This document shows, one piece after another, positions 1 to 9,136 of a stretch of DNA of 64,000 nucleotides (within the stretch, counting starts at the first letter, position 1; every line of letters starts with the position of its first letter). The translations under genes were made by a program, and so were the position numbers. The stretch comes from Mucilaginibacter terrae (lineage in GTDB: Bacteria > Bacteroidota > Bacteroidia > Sphingobacteriales > Sphingobacteriaceae): positions 3,968,001-4,032,000 of the forward strand of contig NZ_JAVLVU010000001.1 in the NCBI RefSeq assembly GCF_031951985.1, in the 5' to 3' direction. The notes beneath the pieces are model-generated. The model did not search any database, was not told the origin of the DNA, and was given only the letters and a program-made list of their open reading frames with translations.

Positions 1-873
1 AAAGATTATTACCGCACTTACCTGCAAAAACTTAATGCAGTAACAGCGGCCGATGTTCAGCGTGTGGCTAAAAAGTATTTCAATACCGGTAACACCCGTG
101 TAATTGTGGTTGGTAATGCCTCGCAGTTTATGGACGGCGTTAAAAAATTGCCTTACCCGGTTAAAATGTACGACCGTAACGCCGACCCTGTGGTTGAAGG
201 TGCAGCTGCACCTGTACTGGCAGGTATAAAAGCTTCTACCGTATTTAGTGATTACATTACGGCATCAGGCGGTGCTGCCGAGCTTAAAAAGATCAAAACT
301 ATCACGATTACCAGCAGTATGCAAATGCAGGGCATGCCATTAAGCGTTCAGCAAAAGTACATGGCTCCAAACTGGGAAATGATGACCTTGTCGATGAATG
401 GCAACGTGGTTGTAAAAAGCGCTTTTAACGGTACTGTTGGTTACCAAACACAAATGGGTAACAAAACCGAAATGACCGCTGCCGAAATTAAAGATAAAAA
501 CGCCATTACAGGCTTATTTGAGCAGTTAGATTACCTGAGCAACCCCGCTTTTAAATCAGAAGTAAAGGGTGTTGAAAAAATTAACGGAGCTAATGCTTAC
601 AAAGTAGCCATTACATCGCCAACCGGTAAAATCAGTACCGAATACTACGATGTAACCAGCAAATTGTTGGTACGTAAAGAATCAACCGAGACAAAAGGCA
701 CAGCCACCACCCAAACCACTACCGATTTAGGTAGCTACAAAAAAGTAGGTGCTATAATGTTCCCGTTTGCGCAAACCTTAACCATTAGCGCAGGTGGCCA
801 GCAACAGGTTTTAGAGATGAAAGTAAGTGACGTTAAGTTTAATGAAGGCGTAACCGCCGAAGATTTTAAATAA
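1..873 (+). CDS. M16 (insulinase-like) zinc peptidase, C-terminal part, 5' end outside the window
   Basis: The frame is open from base 1, so the GTG at 64 is not the start; 290 residues of the C-terminus are present. The first ~45 residues, with LNAVTAADVQRVAKKYF and then VIVVGNA, are the typical end of an M16 peptidase C-terminal domain. From about residue 70 a region of ~220 residues follows that looks like a LolA/outer-membrane-lipoprotein-like beta domain, an arrangement common in large exported insulinase-family proteins of Sphingobacteria. The catalytic HxxEH part would lie upstream and cannot be seen, so activity cannot be judged. A strong terminator follows the stop codon, so this is the last gene of its transcript. 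The M16 assignment is firm; the name of the extra C-terminal domain is inference. Confidence 0.85.
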   Translation, partial: KDYYRTYLQKLNAVTAADVQRVAKKYFNTGNTRVIVVGNASQFMDGVKKLPYPVKMYDRNADPVVEGAAAPVLAGIKASTVFSDYITASGGAAELKKIKTITITSSMQMQGMPLSVQQKYMAPNWEMMTLSMNGNVVVKSAFNGTVGYQTQMGNKTEMTAAEIKDKNAITGLFEQLDYLSNPAFKSEVKGVEKINGANAYKVAITSPTGKISTEYYDVTSKLLVRKESTETKGTATTQTTTDLGSYKKVGAIMFPFAQTLTISAGGQQQVLEMKVSDVKFNEGVTAEDFK

Positions 874-896
874 GAAGTTCTTGCTTAATAATTAGC

Positions 897-933
897 AAAG
901 CGGCTGTTCAGTAATTGAGCAGCCGCTTTTTTG
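897..933 (+). terminator. Intrinsic terminator of the M16 peptidase gene
   Basis: Arms aaagcggctg (897-906) and cagccgcttt (920-929) pair perfectly around a 13-nt loop and run into a T tract. Confidence 0.85.
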
Positions 934-1193
934 TTGTCAGCCATTATTGTTTAGAACGGGGTATTTGTATCACCTTTTGCTCATATTTCCTTTTACCATG
1001 CTACCTGCCTACTGCCAATAAAGTATAAAAGCGTGCTAACATGCTACAAATACGAATAGTAATTTGCTGTAATTTCGAATGAGGTTTATATCCTCCCAAT
1101 AACCTGAGTTTTAAAGCTACACAATATTTAAACCGGCGATGTTTTTTTAAGGATAATGATTGTGTTTAGCTGCCTTTTAGTTGACTTACGTAA
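934..1193. other. Intergenic stretch before the GH78-like gene
   Basis: With the terminator just upstream this makes a 320-bp gene-free stretch. No short lipoprotein-like frame or RNA gene was recognised. TAATTTCG near 1077 is a 7/8 match to the Bacteroidota -7 box TAnnTTTG, but it is too weak to call a promoter. Confidence 0.4.
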
Positions 1194-3392
1194 ATGAAAT
1201 ACAATATTTTGAGTATAAAGCGTTTAAACCGCTGGGCTTTTGCTGTAATAGGTTTGATAGTTATTTTTGGCAGCGAAGTACAAGCCCAAACCAAAGCCAC
1301 CTGGATTTGGTACCCCGGCGATTACGAGATTTGGTTAAGCAATAAAATGCAGAACCGCCGTACCGAACGCGGCTCGTTCTTCCCGCCGTTCTGGAAGCTC
1401 GACAGCCATTATGTGTTGATTGATTTTCATAAAGATTACAACATTGCATCGGCAGAAGAAGCTGAGATAGCGGTTGAAGGTCAATATAATTTGAAGATAG
1501 ATGGCAAGGCTGTTGCAGGTTATCCTAAAAAGATAACGCTGCCTGCCGGTAAGCATCGTATTAGCCTAAAGGTTTATAACCAGGGTGCCGTACCAGCGGT
1601 GTTCGTGAAAAGCGCCCACGTGGTAACGGATAATACATGGCAGGTAACTTTTGAAGATAAGGAATGGATAGATGCATCGGGCAAAACATCGGATATATCG
1701 GCCACGCAATACTTACAAGCAGGTTCATGGAACTTTAACGAGGCCAATACCTCGCCATCGGCGTTCCGTTTGCCGGTTAAGCCTATACAAGCGGTTGCTA
1801 AAGACAAAAAAGCCAACTCCATATTTGTTGATTTTGGTAAAGAAACCTTCGGCTTCGTAAAGCTGCATGGCGTTAAAGGCAAGGGCAATATTACGCTATA
1901 CTTTGGCGAAAGCAAGGAAGAAGCCATGAGCCTTACCGGCGGCGAGCTGGTGGATAAGTTTGAGGTTAACCAGCCCGAAAGTTCTGACATTACTTTTGAA
2001 GGTTCGCGCGCGTTCCGTTATGTAAATGTGGTGTTTGATGGCGATGTGAGCATAGGCGATGTATCGATGCTATACGAGTACCTGCCTGTTGAGCAGCGCG
2101 GCAGCTTCAAATGTTCCGACGAGCAGATCAATAAAATATGGGATGTATCGGCCTACACCATGGAGTTGAATACCCGCGAGTTTTTTATCGACGGTATTAA
2201 ACGCGACCGCTGGGTATGGTCGGGCGATGCGGCGCAGAGCTACCTGATGAATTATTATCTGTACTTTGATTCGCCATCGGTAACCCGCACCATGAGTGCC
2301 CTGCGCGGTAAAGACCCGGTAACCAGCCACATCAATACCATTATGGACTATACGTTCTATTGGTTCATCAGCATTTACGATTATTACCAGCATACGGGTG
2401 ATAAGGCCTATATCGAACAAACCTACTCGCGCATGCAAAGCATGATGGACTACTGCTTGTCGCGCCGCAATAAAAACGGCCTCATGCAAGGCCTAACCGG
2501 CGATTGGGTATTCATCGACTGGGCCGACGGCCTGAGCAAACAAGGCGAAGTAAGCTTTGAGCAAATGCTGCTATGCCGCAGTTTAGAGAGCATGGCGCTT
2601 TGTGCCAACATTATGAAAGATACCAAAGGGTCGGCCAAATATGGTGCGTTAGCTAAAGATTTAAAAGCAAAACTGTTTACCTATTACTGGAATGCGCAAA
2701 AGCATGCCTTGGTACACAGCCGTATAAACGGCAAGCAAACGGCGAACGTAACCCGCTATGCCAATATGTTCGGTATTTTCTTCAACTACTTTACCGAAGC
2801 CCAAAAGCAGGACGTTAAAAAGTATGTACTGATGAACGATAAAGTACAGAAAATTGTAACCCCATACATGCGCTTTTACGAGTTGGAAGCCCTTTGTGCC
2901 ATGGGCGAGCAAGATTATGTATTAAAGCAGATGAAAGACTACTGGGGAGGCATGCTCAACCTGGGCGCAACCTCATTTTGGGAAGAATATAATCCTGATA
3001 AAAAAGGAGCCGAGCATTATGCCATGTACGGTCGTCCATTTGGTAAAAGTTTGTGCCACGCCTGGGGTGCCAGTCCTATTTACCTGTTGGGTAAATATTA
3101 TTTAGGCGTAAAACCAACTGCACCGGCTTATGCACAATACTTAATTGAGCCTAAACTGGGCGGGCTGCAATGGATGGAGGGAACCATTCCAACCCCTAAA
3201 GGCGACATCAAACTGAAAGTAAGCACCACCCAAATTAAAGTAACCGCCGATACCGGTACAGGTACCCTGCGCATTAAAAGCAAAACCAAACCCGAGTGTA
3301 GTGATGCTGCGGTAAAAGCTACGGCTAACGGTTATTACGAAATTTCGATACAGAAAGGAAAGAGTTATACGGTGAATTATAAGGCGGTGTAA
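1194..3392 (+). CDS. Alpha-L-rhamnosidase-like glycoside hydrolase (GH78 six-hairpin fold)
   Basis: A 732-residue exported enzyme predicted to cleave terminal alpha-L-rhamnose from plant or microbial glycans. Residues 1-31 form a Sec signal peptide ending VQAQ. Residues ~35-300 hold jelly-roll-like beta domains. The (alpha/alpha)6 catalytic domain covers about 310-640 and includes DGIKRDRWVWSGDA (333-346), equivalent to the GH78 motif with the acidic residues, and W596-E-E, where GH78 carries its general base. A C-terminal beta domain follows. The gene stands alone, with no SusC/SusD pair nearby. Family assignment rests on the RDRW.WSGD motif; rhamnose specificity is inferred, since some relatives act on other sugars. 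Confidence 0.8.
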   Translation: MKYNILSIKRLNRWAFAVIGLIVIFGSEVQAQTKATWIWYPGDYEIWLSNKMQNRRTERGSFFPPFWKLDSHYVLIDFHKDYNIASAEEAEIAVEGQYNLKIDGKAVAGYPKKITLPAGKHRISLKVYNQGAVPAVFVKSAHVVTDNTWQVTFEDKEWIDASGKTSDISATQYLQAGSWNFNEANTSPSAFRLPVKPIQAVAKDKKANSIFVDFGKETFGFVKLHGVKGKGNITLYFGESKEEAMSLTGGELVDKFEVNQPESSDITFEGSRAFRYVNVVFDGDVSIGDVSMLYEYLPVEQRGSFKCSDEQINKIWDVSAYTMELNTREFFIDGIKRDRWVWSGDAAQSYLMNYYLYFDSPSVTRTMSALRGKDPVTSHINTIMDYTFYWFISIYDYYQHTGDKAYIEQTYSRMQSMMDYCLSRRNKNGLMQGLTGDWVFIDWADGLSKQGEVSFEQMLLCRSLESMALCANIMKDTKGSAKYGALAKDLKAKLFTYYWNAQKHALVHSRINGKQTANVTRYANMFGIFFNYFTEAQKQDVKKYVLMNDKVQKIVTPYMRFYELEALCAMGEQDYVLKQMKDYWGGMLNLGATSFWEEYNPDKKGAEHYAMYGRPFGKSLCHAWGASPIYLLGKYYLGVKPTAPAYAQYLIEPKLGGLQWMEGTIPTPKGDIKLKVSTTQIKVTADTGTGTLRIKSKTKPECSDAAVKATANGYYEISIQKGKSYTVNYKAV

Positions 3393-3621
3393 CTAACGGT
3401 ACGCGCTTAAAAAGTAGCGGGTACATGCGATTTTCATCTTGAGGGCAGGGCTGTTGAAAATCTAAAAATAGATGCCAATTAAGGCGTCCGCGCTTGAATT
3501 TATCCTACTGTAAGCATCCTCGCTTATAGTAGCAGCATGTTTCGGGAGCGTACAGTACACGCCTGCTTTCGCTCCTTCCTGCCGCGCTCTCTCTCAAGAA
3601 GGGAATCGAAGAAAACTCTAA
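3393..3621. other. Intergenic stretch, GC-rich, no gene seen
   Basis: 229 bp between the convergent GH78-like and SMR genes. It holds short repeated phrases rich in gct and ctc (about 3560-3600) that may be repeat debris, but no clear hairpin terminator or coding frame. Confidence 0.35.
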
Positions 3622-3951
3622 CTAATGCGCTGCCGACTTAGAAAATAAATTAATAACCAGCACTCCGGCCACAATTAAGGCCATACCCAAAATTGCAGGC
3701 AAATCAAGTTTTTGCTTGTAAATAACCACACCAGCTATCGAAATAAGGACTATACCAATACCCGACCAAATGGCGTAAGCAATACCCATGTTAAGCACTT
3801 TGAGCGTAATACTCAAAAAGTAAAATGCCGAAGCGTAACCCAATACCACCAAAACCGAAGGCCAAAAACGGCTAAACTGGTCGGACGCCTTGAGGGCGCT
3901 GGTTGCAATAACTTCAGATAAAATGGCGATAAAGAGATATAGGTATTTCAT
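3622..3951 (-). CDS. Small multidrug resistance (SMR) efflux protein
   Basis: A 109-residue, four-helix inner-membrane exporter of the EmrE/QacE family, which swaps protons for lipophilic cations or guanidinium-type compounds as a dimer. The start is the ATG at 3951 (MKYLYL); the longer frame begins with TTG. Glu13 sits in helix 1 at the place of the essential EmrE Glu14, and the AYAIWSGIG stretch matches the substrate-pocket tryptophan region. A minus-strand TATGTTTG (-7 box) at 3964-3971 would place transcription start only a few bases before the ATG. The substrate cannot be told from sequence. Confidence 0.88.
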   Translation of the reverse strand: MKYLYLFIAILSEVIATSALKASDQFSRFWPSVLVVLGYASAFYFLSITLKVLNMGIAYAIWSGIGIVLISIAGVVIYKQKLDLPAILGMALIVAGVLVINLFSKSAAH

Positions 3952-3996
3952 TGGCTTATGGGGCAAACATAGTAAAACTTTTACGTAGCGGTTTTT

Positions 3997-5142
3997 CTAT
4001 TGCTGTAACGCTGTAATAAAATTGGTCATCAACTTAAACAGGCTATTGTACTTATTTAGTGGAAGGGTTTTGCTCACATCAAATACATCGTGATAAGCCT
4101 TGATGCCGCCCATGGTGTAAAAGAAGAACGCCGGAACACCTTTTTCGGTAAACCAATAATGATCGCTGTTGGCGGCTTTGCCCCGAGGAGATACTTTAAT
4201 CAGGTAATTGCCTTGTGCGTTAATTTGCTTCAAAAGCTCAAACTGCTTGGGGTAAACGGTGGCGTTAACTACGGTTATGCCCTCCTCGCCGGTGCCGGCT
4301 AAATCGGTATTTACCAAAAACTTGATGTTACCGAGAGGAATGAGCGGGTTTTCGGTAAAATACTTCGAACCTAATATACCGGCTTCTTCACCGGCAAAAC
4401 ACATAAAGGCTATGGTGTAAGGTTGTGGATGCGCAGCGTAATACTTTGCCAGACTTAGCAACAAACTAACACCGCTGGCATTATCATTAGCACCCGGAAA
4501 ATAGGTTGCGCTACCCATACCGCCCAAATGATCGTAGTGAGCAGTAATCATAATAACCGAATCGGGTTTGGCAGATCCTTTAACCACACCGCAAATATTG
4601 TTTGCTTTAAAATTGCTGATGAATTTGTTCTCGATGTTTACGCTGATGGTAGCTGGTAATTGCTTAATCGCCTTTTTATCAACTTCGATAGAGGTGTAAT
4701 CGGCTGCTTCTTGCGATACCGACCAGGTAAGTTTATTCTTTACCGTAAGGATGATCTTATTCTCGGCATCAATAAAGGTAACGCTGTCTTTTTGCACCAA
4801 ATTACCGCTGGCCTTTATACCCCGGCTTTCGGGACCAACAATAAAATCGCGACCGGGCTTTAAAGCTATTCCGTTTATGCTCACCTCCATTTTACCCGGA
4901 AAGGTATTCACATTAAAGCTGAACGGCTGCATAAAATCCTTACCGCTCATAGGTTTTAAGCCATAACTCTTAAACTCGGCAGCAATAAATTTGCCGGCTT
5001 TACCCATGCCATCGTTGGTATAACCACGCCCCCAAAAGTATTTGGAGGTAAGGGTATCAACCATGCGGCGGGCGAAAATGGAATCTTGTGCGAAGGTTGC
5101 GGTTGAGAAGAGTAATAAGGTGAGGGTTAGTTTGTATTTCAT
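3997..5142 (-). CDS. M28 family zinc aminopeptidase, exported
   Basis: A 381-residue protein with a Sec signal peptide (residues 1-18, ending TFAQ). The M28 catalytic half runs from about residue 195 and shows all expected two-zinc ligands in order: the histidine in HYDHLGG, the aspartate in GANDNASG, the Glu pair in FAGEEAGILG, the aspartate in VNTDLAG, and the histidine in SDHYWF. Residues 20-190 include an N-terminal helix and an inserted PA-like region. It probably trims peptides in the periplasm or outside the cell. It is followed upstream, on the same strand and 6 bp away, by the DUF6794 lipoprotein gene, so the two may be co-transcribed. Confidence 0.9.
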   Translation of the reverse strand: MKYKLTLTLLLFSTATFAQDSIFARRMVDTLTSKYFWGRGYTNDGMGKAGKFIAAEFKSYGLKPMSGKDFMQPFSFNVNTFPGKMEVSINGIALKPGRDFIVGPESRGIKASGNLVQKDSVTFIDAENKIILTVKNKLTWSVSQEAADYTSIEVDKKAIKQLPATISVNIENKFISNFKANNICGVVKGSAKPDSVIMITAHYDHLGGMGSATYFPGANDNASGVSLLLSLAKYYAAHPQPYTIAFMCFAGEEAGILGSKYFTENPLIPLGNIKFLVNTDLAGTGEEGITVVNATVYPKQFELLKQINAQGNYLIKVSPRGKAANSDHYWFTEKGVPAFFFYTMGGIKAYHDVFDVSKTLPLNKYNSLFKLMTNFITALQQ

Positions 5143-5148
5143 AAAGTT

Positions 5149-5541
5149 TTACCCTTGATAAGTTTTCAAAAGTTCTCCAAAATTGATTTTCTTACCTGTA
5201 ACATACCTATAATAACTGGCAAATATCACAGCAGATATATTCTCGGCAAAGCCTGCACCACGAACACTAAAATACAGCTTCAGTCTCGAACCTTTCCATA
5301 ATCCCCAATTATTTCTTATCCACATGCCGTAGCTTGCATGCGTAATACCAATAAAATCCTTTTCACTCATGTGTTTTGCTTCTTTTCTTAACTCTTTTCC
5401 CCATAAGCCATCAATTTGCGCAATGCACTGCAAAATATCTTTGGGGATGTAAGGTTCTGGCTCGGGTTTGTATGGATGCTTAGACTCACAACCTATTAAA
5501 AACACAACAAATGATAATAGACAAAGCAAAAGATTTCTCAT
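5149..5541 (-). CDS. DUF6794-like lipoprotein
   Basis: A 130-residue predicted lipoprotein. The signal sequence ends in the lipobox LIGC, giving a lipidated Cys at residue 18. The mature part carries a pattern typical of DUF6794 proteins: DILQCIAQID near the start, then HASYGMWIRNNWGLWKGS and a closing ISAVIFASYYRYVTGK. The function of the family is unknown to me. The stop lies 6 bp from the start of the downstream M28 peptidase gene, suggesting one transcript. Confidence 0.7.
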   Translation of the reverse strand: MRNLLLCLLSFVVFLIGCESKHPYKPEPEPYIPKDILQCIAQIDGLWGKELRKEAKHMSEKDFIGITHASYGMWIRNNWGLWKGSRLKLYFSVRGAGFAENISAVIFASYYRYVTGKKINFGELLKTYQG

Positions 5542-5614
5542 AATTAGGTACTAATGTAACTATTAGTGATCATTACTTTCAGTTTTGTACATTAGCCATA
5601 CTTAAACACAAATC

Positions 5615-6106
5615 ATGAAAGCCACAACCCGCAACCTGTTCTTGGCAGCAGCCATATTCGCTTTTGTATCCCAAACCGTCATTGCCCAAATGAAACCGGC
5701 TAAACCCACATTAGCTAACCATGCCGCGTGGCTGTTAGGTACCTGGCAAAACAAAAGTCCGCAAGGTTTACTGGTTGAGAAATGGCAAAAGCTTAACGAC
5801 TCAACGTATACCGGTAAAAGCTACTTTTTAGCAGGGAAAGACACTGCTTTTACAGAAAGCATTGTTTTGGAACAGCGCGGAGGCAAGCTGTACTATATTC
5901 CAACAGTAAAAAATCAGAACGATGGTAAGCCTGTAAAATTCACCCAAGCGGGCAAAGGGTTAGTGTTCGAAAATCCGGCGCATGATTTCCCGCAAAGGAT
6001 TACTTATACGCAGATAAAACCAGATTCGCTGGTAGCCGAAATTTCGGGGATGAGCAAGGGCAAATTTAAGTCGGAGAAATTCCCGATGGGGAGGGTGAAG
6101 AAATAG
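5615..6106 (+). CDS. DUF6265-family exported protein
   Basis: A 163-residue protein with a signal peptide (residues 1-24, ending VIAQ). The mature region starts with WLLGTWQNKSPQG and continues with WQKLNDSTYTGKSY and ENPAHDFPQRITY, the characteristic pattern of DUF6265, a lipocalin-like small beta-barrel fold found in many Bacteroidota exported proteins. No enzyme activity can be inferred. The next plus-strand gene begins 7 bp downstream. Confidence 0.75.
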   Translation: MKATTRNLFLAAAIFAFVSQTVIAQMKPAKPTLANHAAWLLGTWQNKSPQGLLVEKWQKLNDSTYTGKSYFLAGKDTAFTESIVLEQRGGKLYYIPTVKNQNDGKPVKFTQAGKGLVFENPAHDFPQRITYTQIKPDSLVAEISGMSKGKFKSEKFPMGRVKK

Positions 6107-6113
6107 AAATTCT

Positions 6114-6524
6114 ATGTCAAAGAGAGAAGAATTTAAGCTGGAGTTCTATAAAGAAAGAGACAGGATAGACGGGGACATATATTACGTTTGCATATCAGAA
6201 GTAGAAAACAATCCTTATGGGAGCCTCAATTTTCTTTCATTTTTGGATAGTGTTGAAATAGAGTACTTTATTAATGAAATAAGCATAATTCAAAAAGGTC
6301 TAATCTTTGATCCTGATTTTATTTATACGGGTGGAACTGAAGGAATAATGATAGAGTTCAACAATCCTTATTTTCTGATTGATAACTATCTCAATATTCA
6401 CATGGATGACTTGAAAAGTATTCTTCAGGAATATAAGGATTTTCAAAAGCAAAATCCTGTTACTTTTTTTGACCGCATTATTATGTTGTTATACAAGTTT
6501 CGGCAAATGATTAAGCTTTCTTAG
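6114..6524 (+). CDS. Hypothetical protein, AT-rich orphan
   Basis: 136 residues, not recognised. It has no signal peptide and no clear membrane helix; residues 40-100 are rich in I, F, Y and acidic residues (e.g. FDPDFIYTGGTEGIMIEF), suggesting a small soluble mixed alpha/beta protein. The last residues (FFDRIIMLLYKFRQ) look amphipathic. Base composition is clearly more AT-rich than in the flanking genes, which may mean recent acquisition. Its 3' end overlaps the convergent aminotransferase gene by 14 bp. It may be an immunity- or Imm-like protein by its size and composition, but nothing proves this. Confidence 0.6.
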   Translation: MSKREEFKLEFYKERDRIDGDIYYVCISEVENNPYGSLNFLSFLDSVEIEYFINEISIIQKGLIFDPDFIYTGGTEGIMIEFNNPYFLIDNYLNIHMDDLKSILQEYKDFQKQNPVTFFDRIIMLLYKFRQMIKLS

Positions 6525-7806
6525 CTATCTGTTCAATAGCCATTACCAGTTTATCCAAATCGGCCAACTTGGTGTAAACATGCGGGGTTACGCGTACGCA
6601 ATTGATGTTTTCCCAGCTTACGCCTACGGTGTGTATTTTGTAGGTGCCAAATAGTGCGGCATCTAACTGTTGCGGGGTCATGCCATCAACACTTACACCA
6701 CAAATAGCACACGAGTATTTGGGATTGAGCGAGGTATGCAGCTTTACTTTGGGTATTTGCTGCACTTTGCCGGCCCAATAGTTTTTGAGGTAGTGTATAC
6801 GTTCCTGCTTGCGTTTGCTGCCTATGGCATTATGAAAGTTGATGGCCTCGCTTATGCCCTGCTCAATAGGGAAACTGCGGGTACCAATGGTTTCAAACTT
6901 GCGTATATCGGCGCTGTGCGGTTCGCTGTTGCACATGAGCGGCCATATTTTAGCTATATTTTCTTTTTTGATCCACATCATGCCGCTGCCAATAGGTGCC
7001 GATAGGAACTTGTGCAAACTGGTGCCAAAATAATCGCAACCTAAGTCGGGTATCTTAAAATCGAGCAACCCGAACGAGTGCGCACCATCCACTATAACTT
7101 CAATGCCGCGGGAGTGTGCCATATCGGCTATTTTGCGTACCGGCATAATTTGGCCCAGCCAGTTTACTACGTGGGTTATGTGTATGAGTTTGGTTTTAGG
7201 GGTGATGGCCTGTTCGTATGCTTTTACAATTTGCTCCTCATTCTCAATAGGAAAATTAAAGCTCAGCTGCTTGTATACAATGCCTTCGCGCTCGGCACGC
7301 TGGCGGTAGGCTTGTATCATGTTTGGGTAATCCTGTTTGGTGCCAATTACCTCGTCGCCGCTTTTAAGGTCGAGGCCGTAAATAATGGTATTAAGGGCTT
7401 CGGTGGCGTTGCGGTTAATGGCAATTTCGCCGGGAAGGGCTCCGGCCAGCAAGGCCAGTTTTTCACGCAGCGGTTCGCGGCCCTGGTCAAGTATACGCCA
7501 CATAAAATAAGACGGTCCCTCGTTAGCCAGCTGGTTATACCGCTCAACCGCCTGTTGCACCACCAGCGGCGATGGCGATACGCCTCCATTATTAAGGTTG
7601 ATAATATTAGCACTAACCGTAAACGACCGCTGTATAACCGACCAGTAATCTTCATCCTGTGCAGCATCGGCATCGCTCAAATGAGCAATTTTCTCGCTGG
7701 CCTGTCGCCATTCTTCGGCATGGGCCTGGTTAAATAAACTGGTGGCCGAAAAGGCTCCGGTAAGTGCGGCGGCCTGTTTGATGAAGAGTCGTCGGTTGTT
7801 GGGCAT
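6511..7806 (-). CDS. Class V PLP-dependent aminotransferase, Tat-type leader
   Basis: A 431-residue PLP enzyme with an N-terminal leader NNRRLFIKQAAALTG, a twin-arginine (Tat) type signal, followed by an AxA-type cleavage region around residue 30. The class V fold covers ~55-430: INRNATEALNTII (phosphate-binding region), VDGAHSFG (aspartate pairing with the pyridine nitrogen), and SLHKFLSAP with the Schiff-base lysine. Relatives are often annotated isopenicillin N epimerase or cysteine desulfurase-like, but the real substrate is unknown. It is the most downstream gene of a minus-strand series starting at 11354. The Tat leader suggests that it folds with PLP inside the cell and works in the periplasm. 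Confidence 0.85.
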   Translation of the reverse strand: MPNNRRLFIKQAAALTGAFSATSLFNQAHAEEWRQASEKIAHLSDADAAQDEDYWSVIQRSFTVSANIINLNNGGVSPSPLVVQQAVERYNQLANEGPSYFMWRILDQGREPLREKLALLAGALPGEIAINRNATEALNTIIYGLDLKSGDEVIGTKQDYPNMIQAYRQRAEREGIVYKQLSFNFPIENEEQIVKAYEQAITPKTKLIHITHVVNWLGQIMPVRKIADMAHSRGIEVIVDGAHSFGLLDFKIPDLGCDYFGTSLHKFLSAPIGSGMMWIKKENIAKIWPLMCNSEPHSADIRKFETIGTRSFPIEQGISEAINFHNAIGSKRKQERIHYLKNYWAGKVQQIPKVKLHTSLNPKYSCAICGVSVDGMTPQQLDAALFGTYKIHTVGVSWENINCVRVTPHVYTKLADLDKLVMAIEQIAKKA

Positions 7807-7862
7807 AATGCTACCTAATATAAGGCATTACATAGCTAAAAACAACAGGCACAGTCAATAAG

Positions 7863-9092
7863 CTACTTTTTCAAATCAAGCGCATGATCGGCAGCTACAT
7901 CTTTACCGCTCCATACTTTAACGGCCGTCCACGGCTCGGGGGCTGCGCTCCAAAACTCATCAGTTTCGGGCAGCCCAAGTGGCAGGAAGGCATCGGTACA
8001 TAAATATAAGCTGCCGGTGGTGATGTATTGCTCGGCCAAGCCGGGTTGCTTGCCGTACAGGCCTATATTGAGCCAGCCCTTATCATTAAAAGTATTGGGC
8101 GCTCCAACAGTTTTATTGATCATGGCGGTTAAAGCTTCGCGTACCTGTGCGGGTGTTAGTGATTCGGGCAGTTGTTTTTTGAGTGCTACATTAGCCAAAT
8201 GATGAAACACCCCGCTGCGGTAAGCAATGGAGCGTCCGGTTATGGGATACGTACCATCGGTATTAATAAACCGCTCTAAAATTTGTGCATAACGCTGGCC
8301 TATCTGTTTTACCATGCTTCGCTCGTTGCTGTACTTCTTTTGCTTTTCGGCTACTACATCCAATATATCACTCAAATAAGGTTGAATAACGATGCTGTTG
8401 TAATAGTCGAGGTGAAACTCCATCCCGTCCGAAAACAATCCATCGCCCACGTACCAGTGCTGGGTAAATTCGCGTATGCTGTACTCAATACGTACCGGGT
8501 CATAACCTAAATCATACTTATCAAAAAAAGCCTCAATGGCCGCAGTAAACAATATCCAGTTGCTGTAAACGGGTACTGTTTTGCGGGTGGTTTGCATTGC
8601 GGCAACCACATCTTTTTTAGCCTTATCATCCAAATGCTCCCATAGCCACGGGCAACGTATTAAACCTATTGCCATAAAGGATGCATCAACCAAGGGCTGG
8701 CCACCATTCCATTCTAAATAATCTTTAGCACCGGGGTTAACCGCATTGGCTATGCCCTTTAATGCCCATGCCCGGTATTGTTGGCGTAGTTTTATTTCGG
8801 CACTATTTCCGCCCTCTAATTGCAGCCATGGCGCAATGCCACTCAGTGTACGTCCAAAAGCTTCGAGGTAGGCAACCTTGCTGCGGCCTTCTTTGTTGTC
8901 AATCCTTTCAGATAGTTCTACCGGCATATTGGCCTTTAATTTATCGGCCGCCAAATTCATCATTACCGGGCGGGCAACTTTATCCAGATAATTTAACCAT
9001 TGCTGGCGGGTGGTAACGGCTTTTTGCGCATAGGCATCGGCACAAATTAAAAGCCCGGCAAATAGTATAAACTTTAAAATGCTCTTCTTCAT
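7863..9092 (-). CDS. DUF2264 family protein, putative glycan-active enzyme
   Basis: 409 residues from the ATG at 9092 (MKKSILKF); the longer frame begins with TTG. A Sec signal peptide ends around residue 23 (DAYAQ). The rest is one DUF2264 domain with WLNYLDKVARPVM, GIAPWLQLEGG, NWILFTAAIEAFF and WYVGDGLFSDGMEFHLDYYN, all family hallmarks. The predicted fold is an alpha/alpha toroid as in six-hairpin glycosidases and lyases; DUF2264 members have been linked to uronic acid-containing glycans, from memory. Only 44 bp separate it from the upstream BNR_4 gene, so they are probably one operon. Substrate unknown. Confidence 0.8.
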   Translation of the reverse strand: MKKSILKFILFAGLLICADAYAQKAVTTRQQWLNYLDKVARPVMMNLAADKLKANMPVELSERIDNKEGRSKVAYLEAFGRTLSGIAPWLQLEGGNSAEIKLRQQYRAWALKGIANAVNPGAKDYLEWNGGQPLVDASFMAIGLIRCPWLWEHLDDKAKKDVVAAMQTTRKTVPVYSNWILFTAAIEAFFDKYDLGYDPVRIEYSIREFTQHWYVGDGLFSDGMEFHLDYYNSIVIQPYLSDILDVVAEKQKKYSNERSMVKQIGQRYAQILERFINTDGTYPITGRSIAYRSGVFHHLANVALKKQLPESLTPAQVREALTAMINKTVGAPNTFNDKGWLNIGLYGKQPGLAEQYITTGSLYLCTDAFLPLGLPETDEFWSAAPEPWTAVKVWSGKDVAADHALDLKK

Positions 9093-9136
9093 TTTATAAC
9101 GGTAGTAGCGCACCAAACGCGCAAATGCTTTTCAAA

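Noticed and set aside
7078..7737. A 219-codon plus-strand frame
   Set aside because: It lies fully antisense to the aminotransferase gene, whose PLP motifs are clear, and has no motif of its own.
6511..7806. Isopenicillin N epimerase
   Set aside because: The name is often given to this class V group by transfer; no beta-lactam genes are nearby and motifs show only the general PLP fold.
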